Assembly (NCBI RefSeq): GCF_040786285.1
Contig: NZ_JBFMKQ010000003.1
Location: 62,001 to 126,000, forward strand
Direction of reading: 5' to 3'
From: Aquimarina sp040786285
GTDB lineage: Bacteria; Bacteroidota; Bacteroidia; Flavobacteriales; Flavobacteriaceae
Length of the DNA: 64,000 nt
Shown: piece after piece, positions 1-9,041 of the stretch
How the letters are laid out: every line of letters starts with the position of its first letter
Position numbering within the stretch: the stretch's first letter is position 1
The notes under the pieces: model-generated
Told to the model about the DNA's origin: nothing
Databases searched by the model: none
What the model saw: only the letters and a program-made list of their open reading frames with translations
Made by a program: the position numbers and the translations under genes

Positions 1-1
1 A

Positions 2-3000
2 GAATCCACATATAATGGAAATATTATTTCGAATAATTTCAATGTAGGCCAACTATTGGGAAGAAAGACAATAGGTAATGCATCTTTTGATATTCATGTT
101 GATGGAAGCGGTTTTACACTCGAAAGTCTGGATACTAAAATTGAAGGTGATATAAAGGGATTAGAAATTAATGGGTATACCTATACCGATTTAAAGGCGA
201 TAGGAAATCTTAAAGACCGTGTATTTGATGGTAACCTCAATTCCAATGATCCAAATGTAAGATTTAGCTTTAATGGAGTTGCAAATCTATCAGAAGAAAT
301 ACATAATTATGATTTTGTTGCCAAAGTAGACCATGTAGATTTAAATAAAATAAATGTGTTTACCAGGGATAGCATTTCCGTTTTTAATGGAGATGTGTTT
401 ATGAACATGAAAGGTAAGGGTATAAATGATGTATTTGGTACAATTTCTTTCGAAAAAACATTGTATACAAATCAAAATGCAGGATATTACTTTGAAGATT
501 TTAATATAACATCGAGTTTTGATGAAGATAATGTTAGAACCATCAAAATTAATAGCCCGGATATAGTAGATGGTAGTGTAAAAGGTATTTTTAGATTTGA
601 AAATGTATATGATTTATTTAGAAATTCGATTGGAAGTTTATACACTAATTTTGAAGCTGCCGAAATTACCGATGATGAGTTTATGGAATTCAATTTTAAT
701 ATCTATAACAAAATTGTCGATGTATTTTTCCCCGAAATCCAATTTGCACCCAATACATTTATCAAAGGAAAAGTAGAAAGTAATGAATCAGAGTTTAAGC
801 TTACTTTTAAATCACCATCTATCAAAGCTTTTGACAATCTGATGCAGGATGTAGATATCCAAGTTGATAATAAAAACCCTTTATTTAATACGTATGTAGC
901 TATTGATAGTATTGATTCAAAATATTATGATGTTTCAGAGTTTAGTTTGATTAATGTTACTCTAAAAGATACACTGTTTATGCACTCCGAATTTAAAGGA
1001 GGGAGAAATAGTGAAGATAACTTTAACCTTGAGATTTATCATACCATCAACGAAGAAAATAATTCTGTTGTAGGATTTCGAAAATCCGATTTTACCTATA
1101 AAGGATATACCTGGTATGCCAATAAAGAAAAAGATAAAAACACGAATAAGGTGGTGTTTGATAATGACTTTAGTAGTATAGATATACAGTCTGTAATCCT
1201 TAGTTATATGGATGAGGAAATAAGGATTGATGGTGTAACAAGGGGAAAAGATTATAAAAACTTAAAGGCAACTTTTGCAGGAGTAGATCTCAACAAAATT
1301 ACACCACGAATAGATAGTTTAGAATTTAAGGGCACAGTTGATGGTAATTTATCTGTTTTACAAGAGAATGGCGGGTATTTCCCAAATTCTGAAATTAGTA
1401 TAGATGATCTTGAAATCAATGAGACTATATTAGGAGAACTTAGGCTTAATATAGCGGGTAATTCTGATCTTACCGAATATAATATTAATACCCGACTCAT
1501 AAATGATGATAACCAAAGAACATTGTCGGCTTTAGGTTCGATAAATGTTTCAAAAGATAACCCGTCAATTGATGTAGATTTGGTTTTAGATGAATTAGAT
1601 GTCTCAGAATTTAGTGCTTTAGGAGGAGTGGTGATTTCAAATATTAGAGGGTTTGTAACGGGCCAGGCAAAAGTTTCGGGGAGTTATAAAAACCCCGAAA
1701 TTAATGGCCTACTTACCTTGGATCGAGCCGGACTTTCGGTACCCTATCTCAATGTAGATCTGGATTTTGATAATAACTCAAGAGTTATATTAAATAAACA
1801 ACGGTTTGATTTTGATAATATTAATATCACAGACACAAAATATAAGACTAAAGGAGTCCTTGGTGGATATATTGCCCATAGGCGTTTTTCGAAATGGATA
1901 ATGGGATTAGAGTTATATGCTAACGAACGTTTATTGGTTTTAGATACCGAAGAGGATGAGGAATCTCTATATTATGGTACCGGTTTTATAAGTGGAGAAG
2001 CAACGATAAAAGGTCCTACAGATGAGCTTGTTATTGATGTGAACGCTACTACTGAAGAAGGCACTGTTTTTAAAATTCCACTAAATGAAACAGAGTCGAT
2101 AGGAGATAATTCTTCTATTCATTTTTTAAGCCCCGAAGAAAAACGTGCTCGATTAGCAGGCGAAGAGATAATCTTAGACGATTTAAAAGGATTAGAACTT
2201 AATTTTGAATTGGATGTAAATAAAAATGCCGAAGTAGAAATTGTAGTAGATAAGGATACGGGAAGCTCTTTAAGGGGAAGAGGTGCGGGTACACTGCTTA
2301 TTGAGATTAATACTAATGGGAAGTTTAATATGTGGGGGGATTTTGTAGCATATGAAGGAACTTATAATTTTAGATATGGTGCATTTGTTGAAAAATTGTT
2401 TACGGTACGTGATGGTGGAACTATAAACTGGGACGGAAGCCCAACAAGAGCGGTCCTTGACATGAGTGCAGTGTACAAAACTGAAGCAAACCCTGCAATA
2501 TTGCTCGAAAACTCTTCAATCAATCGTAAAATACCCATAGAGGTTGTGGTAGACTTACAAGGGGAGTTAATTAAGCCTAATCTTAACTTTGATATAGAGT
2601 TTCCTAATCTAAGTTCTGTAGTAAAAAGCGAGTTGGATTATAAGTTGAATGATCAATCCAATAAAGAGCTTCAGGCAATATCACTAGTGTCTTCGGGACA
2701 GTTTTATAGTGGCACCTTTGATGCTAATGCGATTACGGGTGGTTTGGTGGCAGAACGAGCCTCAAGTCTTTTTAATAATATACTTTCTGATAAAGACGAT
2801 AAATTTCAGGTAGGATTAAACTATGTGCAAGGAGTTCGTACTTTAGATCAGGAAAATGCAGATCAATTTGGTTTAACTCTTTCTACCCAAATCAATAAAA
2901 GAATCTTGATTAACGGTAGGGTTGGGGTTCCTATAGGAGGTGTAAACGAGACCAATGTAGTGGGGGATGTTGAAGTAGAATATCTTTTTAACGAAGATGG

Positions 3001-3235
3001 ATCATTAAGAGGTAAGATTTTTAATCGCGAAAATGATATTCAATTTATAGGAGCAGCAAATCAAGTCTATGAACAAGGATTAGGGTTGTCATACTCTGTG
3101 GATTTTGATAATTTTAAAGAACTCTGGACTAAGGTTTTTAAAAATAAAAAAACTAAAGATTCTATTGCCAAACCCAAAGATACAGTCAAAATTGAAACAC
3201 CAGATTTTATTAACTTTACAGATAAGAATAACTAA
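2..3235 (+). CDS. tamB: TamB-like translocation/assembly protein, 5' end outside window
   Basis: This is the C-terminal 1077 codons of a TamB (DUF490) family protein. TamB proteins span the periplasm from the inner membrane and support outer-membrane protein assembly and lipid transport. The frame is open from the first complete codon, so the TTG at 56 is an internal leucine codon and the gene starts before the window. The chain is an almost unbroken run of short alternating beta strands rich in N, D, I and F, as in the TamB beta-groove. The last 300 residues fit the conserved DUF490 region: a GxGxGTLLIEINTNGKFNMWG stretch, then the barrel-like end with VGLNYVQGVRT. No catalytic motif is expected or seen. 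Family assignment is from sequence pattern; the molecular role is inferred. Confidence 0.9.
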   Translation, partial: ESTYNGNIISNNFNVGQLLGRKTIGNASFDIHVDGSGFTLESLDTKIEGDIKGLEINGYTYTDLKAIGNLKDRVFDGNLNSNDPNVRFSFNGVANLSEEIHNYDFVAKVDHVDLNKINVFTRDSISVFNGDVFMNMKGKGINDVFGTISFEKTLYTNQNAGYYFEDFNITSSFDEDNVRTIKINSPDIVDGSVKGIFRFENVYDLFRNSIGSLYTNFEAAEITDDEFMEFNFNIYNKIVDVFFPEIQFAPNTFIKGKVESNESEFKLTFKSPSIKAFDNLMQDVDIQVDNKNPLFNTYVAIDSIDSKYYDVSEFSLINVTLKDTLFMHSEFKGGRNSEDNFNLEIYHTINEENNSVVGFRKSDFTYKGYTWYANKEKDKNTNKVVFDNDFSSIDIQSVILSYMDEEIRIDGVTRGKDYKNLKATFAGVDLNKITPRIDSLEFKGTVDGNLSVLQENGGYFPNSEISIDDLEINETILGELRLNIAGNSDLTEYNINTRLINDDNQRTLSALGSINVSKDNPSIDVDLVLDELDVSEFSALGGVVISNIRGFVTGQAKVSGSYKNPEINGLLTLDRAGLSVPYLNVDLDFDNNSRVILNKQRFDFDNINITDTKYKTKGVLGGYIAHRRFSKWIMGLELYANERLLVLDTEEDEESLYYGTGFISGEATIKGPTDELVIDVNATTEEGTVFKIPLNETESIGDNSSIHFLSPEEKRARLAGEEIILDDLKGLELNFELDVNKNAEVEIVVDKDTGSSLRGRGAGTLLIEINTNGKFNMWGDFVAYEGTYNFRYGAFVEKLFTVRDGGTINWDGSPTRAVLDMSAVYKTEANPAILLENSSINRKIPIEVVVDLQGELIKPNLNFDIEFPNLSSVVKSELDYKLNDQSNKELQAISLVSSGQFYSGTFDANAITGGLVAERASSLFNNILSDKDDKFQVGLNYVQGVRTLDQENADQFGLTLSTQINKRILINGRVGVPIGGVNETNVVGDVEVEYLFNEDGSLRGKIFNRENDIQFIGAANQVYEQGLGLSYSVDFDNFKELWTKVFKNKKTKDSIAKPKDTVKIETPDFINFTDKNN

Positions 3236-3250
3236 TCTTAGTTATCTGTT
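3228..3250 (+). terminator. weak hairpin after tamB
   Basis: A seven-base-pair stem (ATAACTA / TAGTTAT) with an ATCT loop overlaps the tamB stop codon. The tail is T-rich rather than a clean T run, so termination here is plausible but weak. Confidence 0.35.
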
Positions 3251-3372
3251 TATTATTAATATTTGAAAGGCTGTTTTTTTCTTTATGATTAGAGTTCGAG
3301 CCGTAACGGTATCAAAATCTTGAATAATAAACTAAATAAGATTATCAATAACCAATTATAACAAAATACTAC

Positions 3373-4359
3373 ATGGCAAGAGAAATCCAAACCATTGGCG
3401 TAATGACTTCGGGGGGAGATGCTCCAGGAATGAATGCAGCCATACGAGCTATAGCACGTGCTTGTGCATATTATAATGTAAAATGTATTGGATTTTATAG
3501 AGGATTTCAAGGGATGATTGAAGGGGATTATTGTGTGCTAAATGCTCGTAGTGTGCGTAATATTATAAGCAGAGGAGGTACTATCCTTAAATCAGCAAGA
3601 TCTAAGGATTTTAGAACTCCTGAGGGGAGAAAAAAAGCAGCAGAACATCTAAAAGAAGTCGGTGTTGATGCTATGGTGCTCATTGGAGGAGACGGAACCT
3701 TTAGAGGAGGCGAGATCTTTAGCAAAGAATACGATATTCCGATTATTGGTGTACCGGGTACAATAGATAATGATATAGCAGGTACAAATTATACTATAGG
3801 CTATGATACAGCTCTTAATACAGTTATTGAGGCAATAGATAAGATACGAGATACAGCAAGTTCGCATGATCGATTATTTTTTATCGAAGTAATGGGAAGA
3901 GACTCTGGGTTTATTGCGCTAAATAGTGGAGTAGGTGCCGGAGCAGAAGAGATATTGATTCCAGAAGAAAACCTGGGGCTTGATCGTCTTCTAGAATCTC
4001 TAAAACGAAGTAAGCGTTCTGGTAAATCCTCGAGTATTGTAGTCGTTAGTGAAGGTGATAAAACAGGGAAAAATGTATTCGAATTAGCAGATTATGTTAC
4101 AGAAAATCTACCCGATTATGATGTTAGAGTTACGGTGCTTGGACATGTACAACGTGGTGGATCACCTACTTGTTTTGATAGAACTTTGGCCAGTAGACTC
4201 TGTGTAAAAGCAGTTGAGGTACTGCTCGATGGGAAAAAAAATGTTATGGTCGGGTTACTTAATAATGAAGTGAAAACGACTAGTTTTGAACATGGTTTAA
4301 AAGAGGACCATGAAATCAACAAAGAGTTACTACGTATTTCTGATATACTCTCTACCTAA
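3373..4359 (+). CDS. pfkA: ATP-dependent 6-phosphofructokinase
   Basis: This enzyme phosphorylates fructose 6-phosphate to fructose 1,6-bisphosphate in cytosolic glycolysis. The 328-residue length is normal for a bacterial PfkA. Visible motifs are GGDAPGMNAAIR near residues 14-25, GGDGT at 105-109, PGTIDND at 128-134 with the catalytic aspartate, MGRDSG near 175, and QRGGSP near 255. Glycines in both GGDG and PGTIDND point to ATP rather than pyrophosphate as phosphoryl donor, because PPi enzymes usually have GGDD and PKTIDND. The ATG at 3373 fits the family N-terminus. The next gene downstream is an unknown and not gapA, which often follows pfkA in related bacteria. Confidence 0.97.
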   Translation: MAREIQTIGVMTSGGDAPGMNAAIRAIARACAYYNVKCIGFYRGFQGMIEGDYCVLNARSVRNIISRGGTILKSARSKDFRTPEGRKKAAEHLKEVGVDAMVLIGGDGTFRGGEIFSKEYDIPIIGVPGTIDNDIAGTNYTIGYDTALNTVIEAIDKIRDTASSHDRLFFIEVMGRDSGFIALNSGVGAGAEEILIPEENLGLDRLLESLKRSKRSGKSSSIVVVSEGDKTGKNVFELADYVTENLPDYDVRVTVLGHVQRGGSPTCFDRTLASRLCVKAVEVLLDGKKNVMVGLLNNEVKTTSFEHGLKEDHEINKELLRISDILST

Positions 4360-4390
4360 TTTTGATGATCTTATAGATAACATTTTTTTT

Positions 4391-4428
4391 AGGGGTAAAT
4401 GCCCCTTAGTATAAGGAGGTAAACCCCT
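4391..4428 (+). repeat. two imperfect GGGGTAAA..CCCCT units
   Basis: Two near copies, AGGGGTAAATGCCCCT at 4391-4406 and AGGAGGTAAACCCCT at 4414-4428, lie between pfkA and the next gene. The first AGGGG can pair with the CCCCT of either copy, so two alternative hairpins are possible. No T run follows, so this is not a standard terminator. Confidence 0.4.
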
Positions 4429-4510
4429 GTTTAGAACTAAAAATAAATCCATAGTTTAGCGGTTTAATAGTATACTCTTATAGATGTAAGTCGTAGTATG
4501 TGTTAAAGTA

Positions 4511-5038
4511 ATGATATTCTCAGAAGAATACCATAAAAGTATAGTAGAAACCCCAAATGAGTGCCCCAAAATGAAAACCTTTTTTTTATCCGTAATAGAC
4601 GGACTATTCCATGCGCAGACTAAAGAAAATTCAACAAAGACAGAAAATAACGTCTTTTTAACATCTACAGATGCAGGAAGAACACTTATCATTGAAGAAG
4701 ATGCCTATTCTGTATGGGTGCATGTGTTGAGTCCTGATAGAGGAGATGTTGATTTTGAAGGCTTTTTATGCTCTGTAGTAGATTCAAAATTGCTAAAAAA
4801 AGATATACCAGAGAGGATTGAAGATAAGAAAGAAATACCTTTGCCAATTTCATTGTCTAATCACTATAGCTATGTTAGAAATTTAAAGAATGAAGATATA
4901 CAAATCGATTGGGAAAAGGATCAGGTGAGTGTATATATAAGAAATGTACTTTATTTGATAATGGATCTTACTACAAAAACGAGTTATTCTAAAAGCCTGG
5001 CTAAAGATTGTATCTATGGAAAGATTTTGAAACCGTAA
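4511..5038 (+). CDS. conserved-looking unknown cytosolic protein, 175 aa
   Basis: I do not recognise this family. The protein is acidic to neutral, has no signal peptide or membrane segment, and mixes predicted helices and strands. Notable stretches are an N-terminal MIFSEEYHKSIVETP, a central VWVHVLSPDRGDVDFEGF and a C-terminal strand region ending in KILKP. Codon use resembles its neighbours and a strong terminator follows about 60 bases downstream, both supporting a real gene. It may be transcribed alone, since 151 bases with G/C-rich hairpins separate it from pfkA. No function is proposed. Confidence 0.7.
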   Translation: MIFSEEYHKSIVETPNECPKMKTFFLSVIDGLFHAQTKENSTKTENNVFLTSTDAGRTLIIEEDAYSVWVHVLSPDRGDVDFEGFLCSVVDSKLLKKDIPERIEDKKEIPLPISLSNHYSYVRNLKNEDIQIDWEKDQVSVYIRNVLYLIMDLTTKTSYSKSLAKDCIYGKILKP

Positions 5039-5099
5039 CAAAAAGATCTCATATAACGAGAAATTAACTCTTGTTGTAAGGAAATATGATATTAATTAA

Positions 5100-5129
5100 A
5101 AAAGCGAGATAATTATATCTCGCTTTTTA
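5100..5129. terminator. bidirectional intrinsic terminator
   Basis: An eight-base-pair stem, GCGAGATA / TATCTCGC at 5104-5111 and 5116-5123, is flanked by an A run and a T run. It can end the 4511-5038 transcript and, on the other strand, the small-peptide transcript starting near 5316. Confidence 0.85.
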
Positions 5130-5182
5130 TATTTTCGCACAATCCATATGTAAATTGTTTAATTAATCTTCTTAATTATATT

Positions 5183-5281
5183 TTATCTGTGGATTGCATA
5201 ACTACATGATGCAGGAAGTTCTTTTAAAAAGTTAATAAATGGTTCAAAGTTAAATCCTAATGTAATGTAAAAAGTTTTCAT
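5183..5281 (-). CDS. putative 32-residue peptide gene
   Basis: The minus strand from 5281 encodes a 32-residue peptide beginning MKTFYITLGFNFEPF and ending ASCSYAIHR. It is mixed hydrophobic/aromatic with one cysteine and a basic tail. No relative is recognised. Support is contextual: a sigma-54-like promoter lies 46-61 bases upstream of the ATG, the leader is A-rich like other starts here, and a strong intrinsic terminator sits about 55 bases past the stop. Together they make a self-contained transcription unit of roughly 215 nt. It could instead be a regulatory RNA in which the reading frame is accidental. Confidence 0.35.
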   Translation of the reverse strand: MKTFYITLGFNFEPFINFLKELPASCSYAIHR

Positions 5282-5326
5282 AATATTTAATTTTAAAATG
5301 TTTGTTTATTGTTTTGCTATAGTATA

Positions 5327-5342
5327 AACAATTGCCGTGCCA
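5327..5342 (-). promoter_or_regulatory. sigma-54-like (-24/-12) promoter
   Basis: Read on the minus strand the sequence is TGGCAC, five bases, TTGTT. The sigma-54 consensus is TGGCAC-N5-TTGCW, so the -24 block is perfect and the -12 block has GT where GC is usual. GG-to-GT spacing is the required 10 bases. The predicted start is near 5316, about 35 bases before the small-peptide ATG. Confidence 0.45.
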
Positions 5343-5604
5343 AAAATTAAATTTCTTTGTGAAGCCTTGCTATTACTGGTGTTTTTTAATCTTGTTTTTT
5401 TAAGTAAAGACAGTGATTGAGTTAAGTTACTGGATAAAAAGATCGGATTTTGATCCAAAACTCTAAAGGATATTGATCATTATATTTCTGTAAACGATAT
5501 GAACTTAATTTAACCAGAATATACTTGTTATTGACTATTAATGGAGTGGTTCTGTAACTTAGAAGATATAGTTGTTCAAATTTTTATTTCTAATAATTGG
5601 ATAA

Positions 5605-5642
5605 ACAAAAAATCGATCTTTTCAGGATATGAAAAGATCGAT
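5605..5642 (-). terminator. strong minus-strand hairpin terminator without an obvious gene
   Basis: A perfect 13-base-pair stem (5612-5624 with 5630-5642, loop GGATA) is followed, on the minus strand only, by a run of seven T. It would stop leftward transcription. The nearest minus-strand gene to its right, ridA, already has its own terminator at 5806-5855, so this one is either a back-up or the end of an unannotated small RNA from about 5750. Confidence 0.6.
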
Positions 5643-5805
5643 AAAAGTGAGTTTTAAGAACCATAATATTTTTGGCTAAGTCTCGGGTTTGCATTGTATT
5701 AACGAAATTATTAAGAAAATATTTTATGTAAATGTTTGATTTTGTGATTTTTGTAAATATAAAAGAGGCTATTTCTCATGTTGATTTATAGTAACATTAT
5801 ATAAA

Positions 5806-5855
5806 TTAAAAAAAGAAACCCCCGAATTGGATTCAACTCGGGGGTTTCTTTTTTA
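5806..5855. terminator. bidirectional terminator after ridA
   Basis: A GC-rich stem, GAAACCCCCGA at 5815-5825 with TCGGGGGTTTC at 5838-5848, has A runs on its left and T runs on its right. It lies just past the ridA stop and would terminate transcription from either side. Confidence 0.9.
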
Positions 5856-5871
5856 CAAAAAAGGGAAATCT

Positions 5872-6252
5872 CTATTTTACGGCGATTACTGAGATTTCAA
5901 CATTTACAAATTTTGGTAATGCAGCAACTGCAACGGTTTCTCTGGCTGGTGCTGTATCTTCATTAAAGTAATTTCCGTAGATTTCATTTACTTGAGAAAA
6001 ATTGTTCATGTCATTAAGGAAAATAGTAGTTTTAATTACATGTTCAAAAGTCATATCAACTTCGTCAAGAATGGCTTTAAGATTTTGCATTACTTGTTCT
6101 GTTTCGGTCTTGATATCATCAAGAACCAAATCTCCGGTACTTGGGTTTATAGCAATCTGTCCCGAAGTATAAAGGGTGTTTCCGTTTAAAATAGCCTGGT
6201 TGTATGGGCCAATAGGTGCAGGGGCCTTAGTGGTTGTTATTATTTTTTTCAT
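5872..6252 (-). CDS. ridA: RidA family enamine/imine deaminase
   Basis: RidA hydrolyses reactive 2-aminoacrylate-type enamines and imines released by PLP enzymes, protecting them from damage. The 126-residue length and the whole fold signature match: APIGPYNQA at 11-20, LYTSGQIAINP at 27-37, PARETVAVAALP at 102-113 and VEISVIAVK at the end. The carboxylate-binding arginine is R104, with Y17, S30 and E119 also present. The cysteine at the position of E. coli C107 is threonine here (T106), as in many homologs. It lies 59 bases downstream of lptD on the same strand and may be co-transcribed with it. Confidence 0.95.
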   Translation of the reverse strand: MKKIITTTKAPAPIGPYNQAILNGNTLYTSGQIAINPSTGDLVLDDIKTETEQVMQNLKAILDEVDMTFEHVIKTTIFLNDMNNFSQVNEIYGNYFNEDTAPARETVAVAALPKFVNVEISVIAVK

Positions 6253-6311
6253 TGCGTAAAGAGATTAATAGTATTAATGTATCGAGTTTATTTTTACCTC
6301 ACATCAGTTGT

Positions 6312-9041
6312 TTATAACTGCCTGTCTGGTTCTCTTCGTTTATCGTATTTAATGTCACTAAGTACAGATGATTTAATACCGATAAAGAAATTCCATGATG
6401 TTCTTTCACTAAAAGGAATCCAGTTAAAACTCATGGTCCAACTTTCTAAGTCTCTTTGAAATCTTAAATTAGTAAATGTAAAACCGGGATCCTTAAGGTC
6501 ATAACCAGAAGAAGCGCCAACAGTCCACCTTGGAGAAAGCTCTATATCTCCAGAGAATTGTACGGAGTGCGATGATATTTCATTTTGCCGGGCGTTATTG
6601 CTATAGTTAACATTATACGCTAATCTTAGAGACCAGGGAATTTTGTAATTGTAATTTTTTACGTCCTTATCAGGACCTTTGTCTTTATCCTTGACATAGG
6701 ATTGCCCTTCTCTAAAATTAGTATTTCCCCCAAAAAGATCATCGGGCCTACCTTCATTTCTAAAGTTTTGATTTTCAAAAGGATCCTCGTTAACTGCTCC
6801 TTTTTCAAAATCCCTATTAGAAAACGAATACCCAAAATTAGCGCTAGCTCTGGTAAGTCTAAATAAACTACCACCATTATCTATGTTCCAAACATCAATC
6901 TTACGATTATTATTATCGAGCGCATAAGGGTCTAACTGCGCATTAAAGTTTATATCTAGTTTATTCTGAATAATAGGAATGTTACCGGTAATGGATAAAG
7001 GACTTAATTTTAATGAATCTCCTGCAATATTATAAGACGTACTAAAATTAAGGTTGTTTAACAATGTAATCTTTTTAGGCTCTGTAGCAGTTGTGTCTTT
7101 GCTTTTTACCTTCATTTCTAGGTTGTTACCTAAAGAAAACCCAATGCTACTCGAAAACACATTGCTTGGAGCACCAAAGAAACCACCTTCGAATCTAGAA
7201 TACTCTACAACTTCTGTTTCATCAATATCCGTAGTGTTTGGATTATCTGTAACCGTATAGGTGTCATAAAACTCATCAAAGGCTGGATTAATATTGTAAC
7301 TAATGGAAGGTCTCATTGTATGGCGAATTGCCTGTATTTTCTTTCCTTTTTTAAAATTGAAAGTACCATAAATTGTGGTTCCTATACTTGTACTAAAATT
7401 ATAGGTTCTAAAAGTGTCAAAACCTGTTATGGTATCTCTTACAACCTCACCAGCACCTTCATTTGCAGTCGAGTCATAACTTTGATTTATGGTTTCAAAA
7501 ACCCAGCTTTCCTGAAAATTTGTCCCCATTGTCGCGCTTAAATATTTAAATATTTTAAAATTTGTACTTAAGGGAATAGTATGCTGCATTCCCATTCTAG
7601 AATCTTCAAACATTTCTGCAGAAAATAGAGCATCATCATCTGTGGTTATTCTATTTTCACCTCTAAAATTGTATTGCGTGTTTATGTTATGAATAATCCC
7701 TTTTTTTACACCTACTTTTGGAGCAAAAGGAAATATTCTGGATACACTTGCATTTACATTTGGAAGAGATAAATTTACAATGCCTGTATTAGTATTAGAG
7801 TTATGAGTGGCCGCTACATTAACATTTACCTGTGGATCTCCCTGAAATGTTTTTGCATAGGATATCGATGAGCTAATCTGATTATTTAAAAAATTACCCG
7901 TATTTAGTTGGTTTGTAGACTGCTGAAAAAAGTCGCTACTACCAAAATTAACCGAAGCTGAAAAACGAGAATTCGGATTAGCCTTAGCATCCTGGCTGTG
8001 TGACCACTGTATGTTATAGGTTGTGGTTCTAGAAAAATCCGGAAAACCTCTTTCGCTTTGTAAATTGTTTTCGAATCTAAATCTTAGGTTACCCCTAAAT
8101 CTGTATCGTAATGCATATGCCGATTCTACGGCAAAAGTATAACTACCATTGGTATAATAATCTCCAAGAAGTGTTAAATCTACATAATCGCTAATAGCAA
8201 AGTAGTATCCTCCATTTTGAAGAAAATATCCTCGAGCACTTTCTTCTCCAGGGTTGGGTATAATAAATCCAGATGTTCTATCCTCTGTTAACGGAAAATA
8301 CCCAAATGGCAAACCAAGAGGAGTAGGGACATCGGCAATAAACATATTAACTAACCCAGTAACAATCTTCTTTTTAGGAACAAATTTAATTCTACGGGCA
8401 TAGAAATAATATTCTGGATCTTCTATATTTTCTGAAGTAGTAAACTTCACATTTTTCATGTAAATTACAGAGTCATTCTCACGTTTAGAGACTTCGTTTT
8501 TAATTTTAAATCCGTTTTGCTCTGTTCTAGAGTTAAATATCAGTGCCTTTTCGGTATCAAAATTAAAACGAATTGAATCCGGTTCAACAACATTTTGCGC
8601 CTGTTTAAAAATAGGGGGTTGTGCATACTCACCCAAAGAATCTTTAATACCATATGCATAAACCTCATTTTTTTCATTATCTACAATGATAGATCCGGCA
8701 TTAATTTGCATATCACCATAAATTATTTCTGCTTCATTATAAAGATACATTTTGTTCTCTTTACGACTTAGCCTCATATAATCGGTTGCTTTGTAGTCAA
8801 CTTTGTCTGATAATAATTGTGGTTCGGTAGCTATAGTGTCTTTTTTTGTTGTATCCTGAGCTTTTTCATTTAATAGTAGTTCAGAGTCAACCTTTATTTC
8901 TTTTTGAGTATTAGCTATAGTATCTTTCTCTGCAGGAATAGGTACCTCTGTAGTCTTGTTTGTTTCTTGTGCAGTAATTTGACAAATACAAAACAGTGAA
9001 AAACTTAGTGAATAAAGTATGTTACGTACCGTTGTTTGCAA
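6312..9041 (-). CDS. lptD: LptD/OstA-like LPS-assembly outer-membrane protein
   Basis: The protein would form the outer-membrane beta-barrel that inserts lipopolysaccharide into the outer leaflet. After a signal peptide ending ITAQ, a threonine/lysine-rich linker leads to an OstA-like N-terminal domain (roughly residues 75-250), then a long barrel rich in aromatic-terminated strands such as YNIQWSHSQ and YKIPWSLRLAYNVNYS. The LptD signature region is clear: ADVPTPLGLPFGYFPL, then a tract with TSGFIIPNPG. I choose the TTG at 9041, giving a 909-residue protein starting MQTTVRNILYSLSF. A longer frame to 9092 would place the start inside a promoter -7 element. No lptE is nearby. Confidence 0.85.
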   Translation of the reverse strand: MQTTVRNILYSLSFSLFCICQITAQETNKTTEVPIPAEKDTIANTQKEIKVDSELLLNEKAQDTTKKDTIATEPQLLSDKVDYKATDYMRLSRKENKMYLYNEAEIIYGDMQINAGSIIVDNEKNEVYAYGIKDSLGEYAQPPIFKQAQNVVEPDSIRFNFDTEKALIFNSRTEQNGFKIKNEVSKRENDSVIYMKNVKFTTSENIEDPEYYFYARRIKFVPKKKIVTGLVNMFIADVPTPLGLPFGYFPLTEDRTSGFIIPNPGEESARGYFLQNGGYYFAISDYVDLTLLGDYYTNGSYTFAVESAYALRYRFRGNLRFRFENNLQSERGFPDFSRTTTYNIQWSHSQDAKANPNSRFSASVNFGSSDFFQQSTNQLNTGNFLNNQISSSISYAKTFQGDPQVNVNVAATHNSNTNTGIVNLSLPNVNASVSRIFPFAPKVGVKKGIIHNINTQYNFRGENRITTDDDALFSAEMFEDSRMGMQHTIPLSTNFKIFKYLSATMGTNFQESWVFETINQSYDSTANEGAGEVVRDTITGFDTFRTYNFSTSIGTTIYGTFNFKKGKKIQAIRHTMRPSISYNINPAFDEFYDTYTVTDNPNTTDIDETEVVEYSRFEGGFFGAPSNVFSSSIGFSLGNNLEMKVKSKDTTATEPKKITLLNNLNFSTSYNIAGDSLKLSPLSITGNIPIIQNKLDINFNAQLDPYALDNNNRKIDVWNIDNGGSLFRLTRASANFGYSFSNRDFEKGAVNEDPFENQNFRNEGRPDDLFGGNTNFREGQSYVKDKDKGPDKDVKNYNYKIPWSLRLAYNVNYSNNARQNEISSHSVQFSGDIELSPRWTVGASSGYDLKDPGFTFTNLRFQRDLESWTMSFNWIPFSERTSWNFFIGIKSSVLSDIKYDKRREPDRQL

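Larger units (their letters stand above)
5039..5871. other. gene-poor interval of about 0.8 kb
   Basis: Between the unknown gene and ridA there is no reading frame of ordinary length. The interval contains the terminator at 5100-5129, the possible peptide gene and sigma-54-like promoter, a minus-strand hairpin at 5605-5642, and the ridA terminator at 5806-5855. Base composition is very AT-rich. I see no tRNA, no mobile-element ends and no recognisable decayed gene. Confidence 0.7.

Noticed and set aside
56..58. TTG at 56 as the start of the tamB-like gene
   Set aside because: The frame is open to the first complete codon of the window and the protein is mid-domain here, so the gene simply begins upstream.
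5590..5694. A 34-codon minus-strand frame (MQTRDLAKN...) through the hairpin at 5605-5642
   Set aside because: It overlaps a strong terminator hairpin, has no promoter and no terminator placement of its own, and its composition shows no coding character.
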